Positions 16,562-25,480 of a stretch of DNA of 64,000 nucleotides are shown here, in pieces (position 1 is the first letter of the stretch; each line of letters opens with the position of its first letter). Origin of the DNA: Vibrio syngnathi (GTDB lineage: Bacteria; Pseudomonadota; Gammaproteobacteria; Enterobacterales; Vibrionaceae); NCBI RefSeq assembly GCF_002119525.1, contig NZ_CP017917.1:62001-126000 (forward strand), written 5' to 3'. Below the pieces are notes generated by a model. That model did not search any database and was not told the DNA's origin. It was given only the letters and a program-made list of their open reading frames with translations. The translations under genes were made by a program, and so were the position numbers.

Positions 16562-17273
16562 ATCTGAGATTTCTCATTGGTTTTAGCTTCAGGGTCAGTG
16601 TTCGTTCTAGATTTTTTTGCTGTTGCTTGCCTAGCCAGTTAATCAGAAAGTTATCAAATTTTTCATATCTAAATTCTTAGTATTATCTCTCATATAACTT
16701 CGATTAACTGAATTTAAATCGCTCAGTAATAACAGGCTGACTATCATGATAAATATTTCATTATAAGTTTACGTTAATTCCCCCCACTTTCTAGGCTTGT
16801 CTTTTCGATACAATTTTAAGTTTTATTTGATCGGTTAATGGAAAAGTAGTGATGTACATTAATTATCACTGTTATTGTTTTTAATACGGTTTCATTCGCC
16901 TTTAGCTATTGAAAGTTCAATCGACAAACTGGCTGTTATTAAATAGCTTAATGGTATTAATAGTTAAGTGATTTAACGTATTTTCTATAAAACCACACAT
17001 CTATTGGTTGTTATTTAATCTGTGTTGTGTAATAGAGGTTATTTTAGTTTTTAATTTTGCATTTTACATTTAAAGCATTGAATTTAAAGTGTATTTTCAT
17101 AAATGTAAAACAGTGATTTAGGTCTGCAATTTCAGATGGATAATATTGTGGGTGAGGAGTTAATTAGTAAATATACGCCCTAGAAATCGAGTCGAATACT
17201 GTCCATATATTTCAACTTGAAGACCAATAAGTTGCTATGCAACTAATAACAATAAAATAATATTAGGGTTTAT
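16562..17273. other. Long AT-rich leader region upstream of the porin gene
   Basis: 712 bases without a gene. It contains an 11-bp perfect inverted repeat (TTTTACATTTA at 17062-17072, TAAATGTAAAA at 17100-17110). Between its arms is the motif TTTAAAGTGTATT (17083-17095), which also occurs upstream of the gntR gene. A small RNA or long 5' leader is possible but not supported. Confidence 0.6.
17062..17110. promoter_or_regulatory. Nested operator-like repeats upstream of the porin
   Basis: An 11-bp perfect inverted repeat flanks a copy of TTTAAAGTGTATT. The same 13-mer lies at 19212-19224 before the GntR gene. Shared sequence before regulator and porin suggests co-regulation. Confidence 0.45.
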
Positions 17274-18368
17274 ATGAAAAGCACATTCAAACTGTCTTTA
17301 GCTGCTGTTTTAGTTACTTCTGCAATGGGGGTTCATGCAGGCATTGCCATTGTTGATACAGAAGAAGGCAACTTCTCTGTCGGTGGTAACGTTGAGCTGA
17401 ACTTCAACTACCAAGATAGAGAGTCTAACGATAACGGTGACGCAGAGTTCAACCAAGATGGTCGAGTTCTGATTGAATTCGCTGGTGAAAAGTACACCAG
17501 TAATGGTCACTATGTTGGGGTTAAAGCGCAGCCTCTATTTGAAAGCACAGGCAATGTCGCACTCGATGATGCCTATTTTGAGTTCGGCAAAAAAGACGGG
17601 TGGGCGATAAAGGCGGGTCGTTTTGAAGCCTACGATATGTTCCCTGTGGGCCTCGATGTTTTCCTTGAATATTCAGGCGATACTTCAAATGAACTTTATA
17701 CGGGTGGCAGCGCATATGTGTACCAGATGAAAGAAGCACGTGGTCGTGGTTCTGATGGTCAGTTGATGTATAGCCAAAGTTTTGGGGATTTGTATGTCGA
17801 ACTAGGAACAATGATCGGTGATCGATCTGACTTGTTCTCTGATAGCTACCATGGTGTGGAAGTAGACCACGACAACGCTAAAGATGCGTTCCTTGTTCGC
17901 CCGGTTGTGTCATATAAAATGGGTGACTTTGCTATTGCAGCCTCAATGGAAACTAACTTAGTCAGCGATGCCGTTGTCGACAGTTCGGGTAAAGATATCT
18001 CTGACCGAACTGGCTACGGTCTAACAGGTAATTGGTCTAATGGTTCTTGGAACGTTAACGCTAACTTTGCTTACTTAGATGCTGTCGATGAGGCTAATGC
18101 AACTGTGGGTTTGAACGCGCTTTATAACAACTTCGGTATCGGCTACATCTATGGTGCGAACGAATATGACTCAACATGGGCGAAAGGCGATGTGACGGTT
18201 AACACAGGCTACGCATCTTATGAGTTCCAGAATGTGCTCGAAGTACAAGATTTCTCTGTTCTTCTTGGTACTTACTACACAACAGTCGATAACAAAACGA
18301 CGAACACGTCTGCGTTCTCTGAAGACGATGATTTTGGTGCTCGTGTACGTCTGTACTACGAATTCTAA
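17274..18368 (+). CDS. Outer-membrane beta-barrel porin
   Basis: 364 residues with a signal peptide (1-22, ending VHA). The mature protein shows alternating beta strands, aromatic girdles and a C-terminal Phe (YYEF), as needed for barrel insertion. The segment AIKAGRFEAYDMFPVGLDVF resembles sugar-specific porins. It is flanked by the sugar-acid dehydratase gene and the GntR gene, so it probably brings the same substrate across the outer membrane. A terminator follows. Specificity is inferred from context only. Confidence 0.85.
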   Translation: MKSTFKLSLAAVLVTSAMGVHAGIAIVDTEEGNFSVGGNVELNFNYQDRESNDNGDAEFNQDGRVLIEFAGEKYTSNGHYVGVKAQPLFESTGNVALDDAYFEFGKKDGWAIKAGRFEAYDMFPVGLDVFLEYSGDTSNELYTGGSAYVYQMKEARGRGSDGQLMYSQSFGDLYVELGTMIGDRSDLFSDSYHGVEVDHDNAKDAFLVRPVVSYKMGDFAIAASMETNLVSDAVVDSSGKDISDRTGYGLTGNWSNGSWNVNANFAYLDAVDEANATVGLNALYNNFGIGYIYGANEYDSTWAKGDVTVNTGYASYEFQNVLEVQDFSVLLGTYYTTVDNKTTNTSAFSEDDDFGARVRLYYEF

Positions 18369-18392
18369 TAACAGTTGATTCAATTCTACTGA

Positions 18393-18426
18393 CAACCCGC
18401 CACTGTGCGGGTTGTTGTTTTTTTTT
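18393..18426 (+). terminator. Rho-independent terminator after the porin gene
   Basis: CAACCCGC-CACTGT-GCGGGTTG stem-loop followed by TTGTTTTTTTTT. Confidence 0.9.
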
Positions 18427-18492
18427 GGGGAGGAGGAGAGCTACGGAAAATAAATGTGGGAAGGCAAAGTGGTTTGAATACCAACCAAACCG

Positions 18493-19200
18493 TTACTTTT
18501 TGTCTCGGAAGCTCATGCTCTCACTGTTAAAAGGCGTGTGGTAGGTGCATTGATAGTTGATGTCGATGATATCGCTGACGATGAACAGTTCACCCGATGC
18601 CAAGAAACCTCGGTTGGTGATATTCATCGCTGCTGCATTTTTTTTGCAGCCGAGTAGCTCTGCGTCTTCTTTAGAAACGTTGATCGCTTGATAAGTCGTT
18701 AAGTAGCTATCGATCTGAAGGCCTTTCGCTAGCGCATGTTTCTGGATTGAGCTTTCAATGATCTCGGCATTCATCTCTGGGAAGACGCTGACAGGTATCT
18801 TGGCTTCTTCAATCTGGACTACTTTGTTGTTAATTAATCGAAGTCGTCTAATTTTCCAAATGTAGTCATTGTCGTCTAAAGAAAAAATCTGCTGTTCGTG
18901 GTTATCGGGTAGCGCTTTATTCAGTTGGAGCTTTTTATAAGTGATTTCTTCAAAACTGTTTTCAGTGATGGAGTTGTACACTAGTGGTGTACCAATGAGA
19001 GAAGTGTTGACGAAGTAACCAGAACCTATTTTAGATTTCACCATGCCAATAGCCTCTAGCTTGGCTAGCGCTTTACGAATCGTAAAACGAGATAATCCAT
19101 ATATTTCAGATAGTTCTCTTTCTGAAGGAAGCTTATGGTTGATACTGTTTTGGCAAATTTTGCTCACAATATCTTGAACAACTAACTCGTACTTTTTCAT
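18493..19200 (-). CDS. GntR-family regulator with UTRA domain (HutC subfamily)
   Basis: 235 residues. The N-terminal winged helix-turn-helix (about 8-70, KLPSERELSEIYGLSRFTIRKAL) and a C-terminal UTRA effector domain (about 85-228) mark the HutC/YvoA subfamily, whose members sense sugar phosphates or acids. Its own promoter carries the palindrome CACTTTAAAGTG (19209-19220). It lies between the porin and a HAD phosphatase and is the only regulator of the sugar-acid locus, so it probably represses PTS-kdgK-eda, the dehydratase and the porin in the absence of inducer. Confidence 0.9.
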   Translation of the reverse strand: MKKYELVVQDIVSKICQNSINHKLPSERELSEIYGLSRFTIRKALAKLEAIGMVKSKIGSGYFVNTSLIGTPLVYNSITENSFEEITYKKLQLNKALPDNHEQQIFSLDDNDYIWKIRRLRLINNKVVQIEEAKIPVSVFPEMNAEIIESSIQKHALAKGLQIDSYLTTYQAINVSKEDAELLGCKKNAAAMNITNRGFLASGELFIVSDIIDINYQCTYHTPFNSESMSFRDKK

Positions 19201-19208
19201 AGATCAAT

Positions 19209-19224
19209 CACTTTAAAGTGTATT
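19209..19224. promoter_or_regulatory. Palindrome at the gntR promoter, candidate autoregulatory site
   Basis: CACTTTAAAGTG is a perfect 12-bp palindrome 9 bases upstream of the gntR start codon. It overlaps the 13-mer TTTAAAGTGTATT also found upstream of the porin. Confidence 0.5.
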
Positions 19225-19479
19225 CACTGTGACTAAAGAATAGTGAACTAAATCAAGGATTCAGCACGCTCTGAATGACTGATAATTATAACATAGAAGG
19301 TTAAATGGGGGATGATAATTGAGGGTAGCTAGGTACATTAGTGATGGTCTTCTTTGTGCCAGCTCTGTGACATATTGTGGTTTCAGTCCTCATTTTGTAA
19401 AACAAGATTATGAACTTTAAGGTGCGGCATTTAATGTCTGTGTTGTTGCTATTTTAAGTGACTAATTCAGGAGTAGGGT

Positions 19480-20100
19480 ATGAGTTCGAATCAAATCAAA
19501 AATGTCGTATTTGATGTGGGTAATGTGATTGTGCGTTGGTCGCCGCTGGAAATTACTCAACTAACGTTTGGTAACATTGCCGACCCTGAAGCCCGAGCGC
19601 TTTCGATTTTCCAAAGTGCGATTTGGTCGGATTTGAACAAAGGGTTCTTAACCGAAAATGAAGCCAAACTTCGTTACCAACAAGAGCTCAATTTATCTTC
19701 ATTAGAGTGCGACCGCCTGTTTTATTACGTTAAGCAAACGCAGATCTTATTGCATGGTTCTGTCGACCTCATCGAGCGTGTAAAGCGTGCTGGGTATGGT
19801 GTGTATGCACTTACCGACAACGTGGCCGAGATTGTTGAACACCTAAAAGCCACCTACGAATTTTGGCCTTTGTTTGATGGCACAGCCGTATCCGCTGAAC
19901 TTGGCATGCTTAAACCACAGCCTGAGATTTACCAAGCGTTGCTTTCTAATAATGGACTTGAAGCTTCAGAAACGGTGTTTATTGATGATATGCCTTACAA
20001 CGTAGAAGGGGCAAAGGCCGTAGGCATGGCAGGCATTCAGTTTATCGATTCTGTGCAATGCGAGAACGAACTGCGTGCTCTTGGCATCGAATTTACGTGA
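19480..20100 (+). CDS. HAD-superfamily phosphatase (YihX-like)
   Basis: 206 residues, Rossmann-like HAD fold. Motif I is VVFDVGNVIVRW (nucleophile Asp, with Gly where the general acid Asp usually sits, as in YihX). Later come LTDN (motif II), the lysine in MLKPQPEIY (motif III) and VFIDDMPYNVEGA (motif IV). YihX hydrolyses glucose-1-phosphate. Next to the sugar-acid locus it could remove the phosphate added by the PTS (inference). RBS: CAGGAGTAGGGT. Confidence 0.85.
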   Translation: MSSNQIKNVVFDVGNVIVRWSPLEITQLTFGNIADPEARALSIFQSAIWSDLNKGFLTENEAKLRYQQELNLSSLECDRLFYYVKQTQILLHGSVDLIERVKRAGYGVYALTDNVAEIVEHLKATYEFWPLFDGTAVSAELGMLKPQPEIYQALLSNNGLEASETVFIDDMPYNVEGAKAVGMAGIQFIDSVQCENELRALGIEFT

Positions 20101-20214
20101 CCATGTAGTGAAGTGCTCAAGTTATCTATATTTAGTCAGGTTTCTCTATACAGATAATCTAGGTAGGCAAGATAAGTAGAAAAACGACGGATAAAAGCTA
20201 AAATGAATCGATTA

Positions 20215-20254
20215 AAAAGAGGCGATGTTTCATCATGAACATCGCCTCTTTTCT
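20215..20254. terminator. Bidirectional terminator
   Basis: AAAAGAGGCGATGTT-TCATCATG-AACATCGCCTCTTTT is a perfect 15-bp stem with A/T runs on both sides. It serves the HAD gene and the convergent acetyltransferase gene. Confidence 0.85.
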
Positions 20255-20292
20255 ATTTGTTCTTTTAATTAACTTTATTCTTCTACTTAACT

Positions 20293-20868
20293 CTATTGTT
20301 CAGTATTCAAGTGTCGAATCAACTTCGCTGGCGTACCACCGTAGAGACAGTCTGGCGGAACATCCCTGTTGACCACAGAGTTAGCCGCGATAACCGAACG
20401 AGCGCCAATCGTCACGCCTTGGTTAATCACCGAGTTTCCGCCAATCCACACATCATCTTCTACTGTAATAGGCAGACAGAAGGTTTCCCATTTACGACGA
20501 CTGAGGTGATCCAGTGAGTGAGAGGCTGTGTAAAACTGGGCACTTGGCCCCACCAATACATTATTACCAATTCTGATATTCGCACCATCCAGCATCACCA
20601 CGTTCATGTTGATGAAGGTGTCGTCACCAATCTCGATGGTTTTACCAAACTCACAATGAAAAGGGGGCTGGATTAAGCTGCTACTACCAACCTTACCGAA
20701 TAGCTGCTCTTGCAATGTGTGTTGTTGATCTGGGTTTTGGTGGTTGTTGAAAGCCATTAACGCCTTTTTGGCATTGGTACGCATGGTATCAATTTCTTGG
20801 TCTACACCATCATACACTTGCCCAGATAACATTTTATCCAGTTCAGTTTTATCGTTTGTATTACTCAT
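20293..20868 (-). CDS. Sugar O-acetyltransferase (LacA/Maa family)
   Basis: 191 residues. Left-handed parallel beta-helix built from hexapeptide repeats (about 70-185, for example IEIGDDTFINMNVVML, IGARSVIAANSVV). The catalytic His is in ASHSLDH, and an N-terminal maltose-acetyltransferase helix carries KMLSGQVYDGVDQEI. Uses acetyl-CoA to acetylate a sugar 6-OH group. It stands alone, and the natural acceptor is unknown. A related enzyme is encoded at 38434-38997. Confidence 0.9.
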   Translation of the reverse strand: MSNTNDKTELDKMLSGQVYDGVDQEIDTMRTNAKKALMAFNNHQNPDQQHTLQEQLFGKVGSSSLIQPPFHCEFGKTIEIGDDTFINMNVVMLDGANIRIGNNVLVGPSAQFYTASHSLDHLSRRKWETFCLPITVEDDVWIGGNSVINQGVTIGARSVIAANSVVNRDVPPDCLYGGTPAKLIRHLNTEQ

Positions 20869-20937
20869 GCTTGCCCACTTTCCGGGAGTCTCGGTCTAAA
20901 TGACGAATACTGCAAGATTAGCGATTTTTGGATATAA

Positions 20938-20968
20938 AAAAAGAGAAAAGCCTCAGCCTTTCTCTTCC
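20938..20968 (-). terminator. Terminator after adenosine deaminase gene
   Basis: On the minus strand, AAGAGAAAGGC-TGAG-GCTTTTCTCTT is followed by a T run, with one G-T pair in the stem. It lies about 70 bases beyond the stop codon of add. Confidence 0.75.
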
Positions 20969-21035
20969 TATTTTGTACCTTTAAGCACTAATGCTAAGTG
21001 AGCCCAGCTATTCAGCAAAAGGCGCGCTCTACAAA

Positions 21036-22034
21036 TTAGATTTGTTCAACAAAACCCATTAGATGCTGTTTCACTTGGTCTGAAGCAAAAGCGCTCTCCA
21101 CAGAGTACTTGTAGATTTCTGCGTAATCTTCTTTTGTTAGGCCGAAAGTCTCACATACACGCTTCACTTCGTTGGTCATGGTTGTGTTCGACACAGTACG
21201 GTTGTCTGTGTTGATGGTAACAACGATGCCGTCTTTCTTGAATTCAGCAATTGGGTGGTCGCTGAATTTGTGAATACATTTAGTTTGCACGTTACTTGTT
21301 GGGCAAGTTTCAAGCGCAACCTGCTTCTCTTTAACGATGTTGTACGCGTCTTCGTTACCTTGGATATGAACACCGTGGCCGATACGCTCAGCGTCAAGCA
21401 GAGTTACTGCATCGTAAACGTTCTGACCATGCCATTGCTCACCTGCGTGAACCGTCACACGGTAGCCTTTTTCGATCGCGTATTGCGTGTACTCAGGGAA
21501 TTCAGCGCAGAAGCCTGGCTTTTCACCACCAGCGATATCAAACGCAACAACACCTTTACCTAGGTAGGGTTGGCCTGCATCGATTACGTCTTTAATAGAA
21601 TCTTTAGGGAACATACGAAGCACAGACATGATGTAGTTGCCCTTGATGTCGTATTTCTCTTCAGCACGCTTCATGCCTTTTACTGCGCTTGCAATGATCG
21701 TATCAAGAGACAGACCTTTGTTTACGTGCAGGATTGGTGCGAAGCGAACTTCTAGGTATTTAACGTTCTCTAGTGCCGCGTCTTCGTATAGCTCGAAAGA
21801 GATACGTTCAATCGCTTCTTCAGTCTGCATTACTTGTAGTGGCAGGCTGAAACAAGCCAGATACTCATCTAGGTTTTTGCAATCTTCTGGCACAGTTAGA
21901 GATTGAACAACCGCGTCGCGATCTTCAGGTAGTTCGATATTGTACTGTTTTGCTAGGTCAATAATCGTATCTGGGCGAACACTTCCGTCTAGGTGGCAGT
22001 GTAAATCAATCTTTGGTAGTGCTAGAAAATCCAT
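21036..22034 (-). CDS. add: Adenosine deaminase
   Basis: 332 residues, typical length. Converts adenosine to inosine with a zinc-bound water. Zinc and catalytic motifs are visible: HCHLDGS (His12, His14), VTVHAGE (catalytic Glu near 198), RIGHGVH and the [10 protein letters not shown] aspartates near the end. Cytoplasmic, purine salvage. A LysR-type regulator gene is transcribed divergently 120 bases away. Confidence 0.95.
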   Translation of the reverse strand: MDFLALPKIDLHCHLDGSVRPDTIIDLAKQYNIELPEDRDAVVQSLTVPEDCKNLDEYLACFSLPLQVMQTEEAIERISFELYEDAALENVKYLEVRFAPILHVNKGLSLDTIIASAVKGMKRAEEKYDIKGNYIMSVLRMFPKDSIKDVIDAGQPYLGKGVVAFDIAGGEKPGFCAEFPEYTQYAIEKGYRVTVHAGEQWHGQNVYDAVTLLDAERIGHGVHIQGNEDAYNIVKEKQVALETCPTSNVQTKCIHKFSDHPIAEFKKDGIVVTINTDNRTVSNTTMTNEVKRVCETFGLTKEDYAEIYKYSVESAFASDQVKQHLMGFVEQI

Positions 22035-22154
22035 GAGTATTCCTTAATTCTATTATTCTTTGAGTGTTTTAACTCACATGCGCTAAATTTACCAAGACAA
22101 TGATATGATTTAAAGTGACAATTAATCATCATTAACCTGAATTTAGGGAATATC

Positions 22155-23141
22155 ATGGTAGATGTTAAAAGCTTACTTAAATGCGATATGAATTTGTTGC
22201 TTTGCCTACACGTTCTTATTGAAGAGCGAAGTGTGAGTAAAACAGCAGAGCGACTCTTTTTGAGCCAGTCTGCGGTAAGTAAACAGCTCACTAAGCTGAG
22301 AGCTTTGTTTGATGACCCGCTATTTGAGCGAGAATCCAAAGGGCTATTCCCCACACCCAAAGCACTCGCGTTAGCGCCTAAGATCCACCAAATTCTACTG
22401 CAGATCGAAAAGCTGACTGTTCCCGAAGTTTTCGACCCCAAAGACAGTGAGCGTACCTTTACTATAGACCTTGTCGAAACCGCGTACACGGCGATTTATC
22501 CGCATTTTATGCCGACGGCACTTGCTGATGCGCCTCACATCACCATCAACAGTTCAACGTGGAGCAGCGATAGCTTCAAGCGCTTACTGAAGCGTGAAGT
22601 GGATTTTGGTATCGGTATCTTTGAGCTAGATGAGCGCGCTTCTACCCACGTGCAGTGTATTCCTGATGAGCTGGATTATGTGGAGCTGTGCTTGGATTAC
22701 TCGGTGTGTTTGATGCGAAATGACCACCCAGCCTTGCAAGAAGAGTGGAACCTCGACACTTTCTTGAAGTATCGACACATACAGTTGGTGACGGGTGGAG
22801 CCGGTGATTGGCTTCTAATGGAAGTGTTAAATTCCAAGCAATTGGAAATCAATAAAGCCGCGAATGTTTCAGACATCACCAGTGCCATTAAGCTGTGTAA
22901 GCAGAGTGATTTACTTATGTGTTACCCATACAACTCGGTACGCGATTACATTGATAGCGGAGAGTTGGTGATGAAGCCTGTCCCGGTTGATTTGGTGCCG
23001 GGAGGCTTGTTCCTTCTATGGCACAAATACTTCGATTCAGAACCGAGCCATAAGTGGCTCCGAGATTTGATAGTCAATAAGACCCAAGACACTCCTGATG
23101 TCAGTCACAACTTGTCAATCACAACTAAAGCACTTGATTAG
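22155..23141 (+). CDS. LysR-family regulator divergent from add
   Basis: 328 residues. The N-terminal helix-turn-helix (about 15-75, RSVSKTAERLFLSQSAVSKQLTKL) and a LysR substrate-binding domain (about 95-305) are clear. The divergent arrangement with add suggests it controls add or itself; no obvious effector can be read. Terminator at 23154-23184. Confidence 0.88.
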   Translation: MVDVKSLLKCDMNLLLCLHVLIEERSVSKTAERLFLSQSAVSKQLTKLRALFDDPLFERESKGLFPTPKALALAPKIHQILLQIEKLTVPEVFDPKDSERTFTIDLVETAYTAIYPHFMPTALADAPHITINSSTWSSDSFKRLLKREVDFGIGIFELDERASTHVQCIPDELDYVELCLDYSVCLMRNDHPALQEEWNLDTFLKYRHIQLVTGGAGDWLLMEVLNSKQLEINKAANVSDITSAIKLCKQSDLLMCYPYNSVRDYIDSGELVMKPVPVDLVPGGLFLLWHKYFDSEPSHKWLRDLIVNKTQDTPDVSHNLSITTKALD

Positions 23142-23153
23142 TTGAATACCTAT

Positions 23154-23184
23154 TAAAAAACCAGAACGCATATTCTGGTTTTTT
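23154..23184. terminator. Terminator after the LysR gene
   Basis: AAAAAACCAGAA-CGCATA-TTCTGGTTTTTT is a perfect 12-bp inverted repeat that can work in both directions. Confidence 0.85.
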
Positions 23185-23226
23185 GTTTCTGAGATTAGAG
23201 GGAATATGTGAATTTTGGAGCGAGAG

Positions 23227-24018
23227 TTAAGTTCTTAGCTTAGTGAAAGCCAATGGTGTTTGCCCTGTTTGTTGCTTAAAAAAGGTAATAAAGGCGCTAT
23301 CTGAAGAGAATTCAAGACGATGGGCAACATCACTGACAGGTAAGTGTTGAGCGAGTAGCTCAATCGACTTAATGAGTCGCCATTGCTGACGCCAGTCTTG
23401 ATAAGTCATTCCTGTTTCAGCCCTAAATAATCGCGTGATAGTTTTAGTGCTCGCCCCAACCGATTGAGCGAGTTCATTGAGTGGTGGAACCAAGAAATCT
23501 TCTCTTCCAACTTGCTCGCTAAAACGTTTTAATCGGCGATCTGTCGGCAGTGGCAATACCAAAGATTGCTGCTTCGCTTGATTGAATTCTTCCCAGAACA
23601 ACGTACAAGTTGTGGTTGTTTTATTCATGGCGATATCCCAATCCCACAGCGCTATTTTGTTGATCAGTGCTTTCAATAAATCATCGACGTTGACTGTTGT
23701 GATTTCTGGCGGGCACTCGAACAGAGCGGTATCAAAATATAAAGAACGATAAGAGACCACATTGGTCATCTGCGCTCGGTGCGGCACGTGTGGCGGGATC
23801 CACACGGCTTTGGTCGGCGGTAAAATACACAGTGCATTGTCAAGCGTGAGCGTAATACAGCCGTATGGCGCGTAAAGAAGTTGCCCTTTATTATGCTGAT
23901 GGATTCCAGAATCATGCTGTCCGAGATCTGCAGCAATCCCCACGACGTTTGCTTTGATGCCATTTGCATCAACGATTGAATCTACGTTAAATACGGTTGT
24001 TTCATTGATGAATGCCAT
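23227..24018 (-). CDS. AraC-family regulator with N-terminal cupin
   Basis: 263 residues from the ATG at 24018. The frame is open for 36 more codons, but that would run into the divergent MFS gene, and family members start near MAFINE. Cupin-like sensing domain about 30-130 (HQHNKGQLLYA, IPPHVPHRA). AraC DNA-binding domain with two helix-turn-helices at about 165-262 (SVGASTKTITRLFRAETGMTYQDWRQQWRL). Likely regulates the divergent efflux pump. Confidence 0.88.
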   Translation of the reverse strand: MAFINETTVFNVDSIVDANGIKANVVGIAADLGQHDSGIHQHNKGQLLYAPYGCITLTLDNALCILPPTKAVWIPPHVPHRAQMTNVVSYRSLYFDTALFECPPEITTVNVDDLLKALINKIALWDWDIAMNKTTTTCTLFWEEFNQAKQQSLVLPLPTDRRLKRFSEQVGREDFLVPPLNELAQSVGASTKTITRLFRAETGMTYQDWRQQWRLIKSIELLAQHLPVSDVAHRLEFSSDSAFITFFKQQTGQTPLAFTKLRT

Positions 24019-24113
24019 CTGTCCCAATCTTGATGTTTTTGGTTTTAATGTTGTTAACGAGTCAAGGTTAGTTTCCACTAGACTGCCCGTCAAGTTGATT
24101 GATATTGGAATAA

Positions 24114-25250
24114 ATGATGAAAACAAAACCTTCGCTATGGCAGATGATGGTGCTACTGATGTTTCCGCAAGTTGCAGAGACCATTTATAGCCCGGCTTTA
24201 GCTTCTATTTCGCAGTCTTTTGCTGTGACCAACGCTCAAGCCGCCCAAACCCTCTCGGTTTACTTTTCGGCGTTAGCGATTGGTGTGGTGGTATGGGGAA
24301 TCTTGGCGGATAAGTGGGGTAGACGACCAATCATGCTGCTCGGGTTAACTATCTTTGCTTGTTCAACAATAACGGCAATGCAAACCGAAAGCTTTACTGT
24401 TTTGATGTTGGCGAGAGCTACGAGTGCATTTGGTATCGCCGTTGGTTCTGTGGTGACACAAACCATGCTCCGTGATGTGTTTAGTGGTGATGAGCTTGCT
24501 AAGGTTTTTAGTTTTATGGGAATTGGACTATCGATCAGCCCTGTTGTCGGGATGCTCTTAGGTGGTCAGCTCGTTCATGTGGGCGGTCACCAAGCAGTAT
24601 TCTCTGCGTTGTTTGCATTGGTCATGTTAGTGCTAATTTACAATGTAAAGATGCTTCCAGAAACTCAGCAGTCAAAACAGCCAATGCAACTTAAAGCGCT
24701 GGGTTTTAAGATGTTAAAAGATCGCCAAATTTGGACTTCTGCCATGCTGGTGGCACTGTACAACATCGCGCTGTTTTCTTATTACCAATTAGGCGCTTTT
24801 ACTTTTTCAGAACTTGGGCTCAGTGCAGAGATGTTTGGGTATAGCGGCGTTGTTTTGGGAGCAGGTACATTCCTAGGTAGCTACCTGAACAAGATACTAT
24901 TAGACAAAGGCTTTTCTCAAAACACATTACTCAGCGTTGCCTGCGGTTTGTTGATGTTTGGCTCTTTGGGCGTGTTAGCGATGCAGCATCATATTGGGTT
25001 CCTGTTACCAATGATGTTGGTGGTGATGGCGTTTGGTATCGCAATCCCTAATGTTTTGAGCGGTGCTTTGGTCGACTACCGTTCACGAGCGGGCAGCGCT
25101 GGCGCGGTGTTAGGTTTGCTTTATTATTTGATGATTGGCTCTGGACTGGCCGTTGTTGGTATGGTGCAAAACTTAGGCGTGAGTTTGGTGTGTTGCGCGC
25201 TAATTGTGGCCACTATTACTTTCACATCCAAGGTTAGAACTCGCTGTTAG
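24114..25250 (+). CDS. MFS multidrug efflux pump (Bcr/CflA-type)
   Basis: 378 residues, twelve predicted membrane helices. The loop 2-3 motif GILADKWGRRPIMLLG and the motif C-like GSVVTQTMLRDVFSG place it among 12-helix drug/H+ antiporters of the Bcr/CflA group. The start is ATG at 24114 or 24117. Divergent from an AraC-family gene that probably senses a substrate. A terminator follows at 25294. Confidence 0.88.
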   Translation: MMKTKPSLWQMMVLLMFPQVAETIYSPALASISQSFAVTNAQAAQTLSVYFSALAIGVVVWGILADKWGRRPIMLLGLTIFACSTITAMQTESFTVLMLARATSAFGIAVGSVVTQTMLRDVFSGDELAKVFSFMGIGLSISPVVGMLLGGQLVHVGGHQAVFSALFALVMLVLIYNVKMLPETQQSKQPMQLKALGFKMLKDRQIWTSAMLVALYNIALFSYYQLGAFTFSELGLSAEMFGYSGVVLGAGTFLGSYLNKILLDKGFSQNTLLSVACGLLMFGSLGVLAMQHHIGFLLPMMLVVMAFGIAIPNVLSGALVDYRSRAGSAGAVLGLLYYLMIGSGLAVVGMVQNLGVSLVCCALIVATITFTSKVRTRC

Positions 25251-25293
25251 TATTGGCTCAACGTTCGGCTAATTGATGATTTTAATACACAAT

Positions 25294-25320
25294 CCTGCTT
25301 TTTGACCGAAGCAGGTTTTT
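25294..25320 (+). terminator. Terminator after the MFS gene
   Basis: CCTGCTT-TTTGACCG-AAGCAGG followed by TTTTT. Confidence 0.8.
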
Positions 25321-25480
25321 AGGTTTTTCTCTAGAAGAAAGATCATATTGTCGCGGTAATACAACCAGTCTCTGCAGAGCGTATTGGTATTGGCTCAGAC
25401 TCAAGTTACAGCTATACGATCGTCGGCTAAGCTCTATTATGTAAAAGTCGGTAAGGCTAGCAAACTTGTCTAACCATAAA

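Noticed and set aside
16562..17273. Small RNA or riboswitch in the long porin leader
   Set aside because: No terminator-like hairpin or known aptamer core is visible; only operator-like repeats were found.
21255..21906. Plus-strand open frames opposite the adenosine deaminase gene
   Set aside because: They mirror the strong codon bias of add, have no RBS or domain, and overlap a certain gene.
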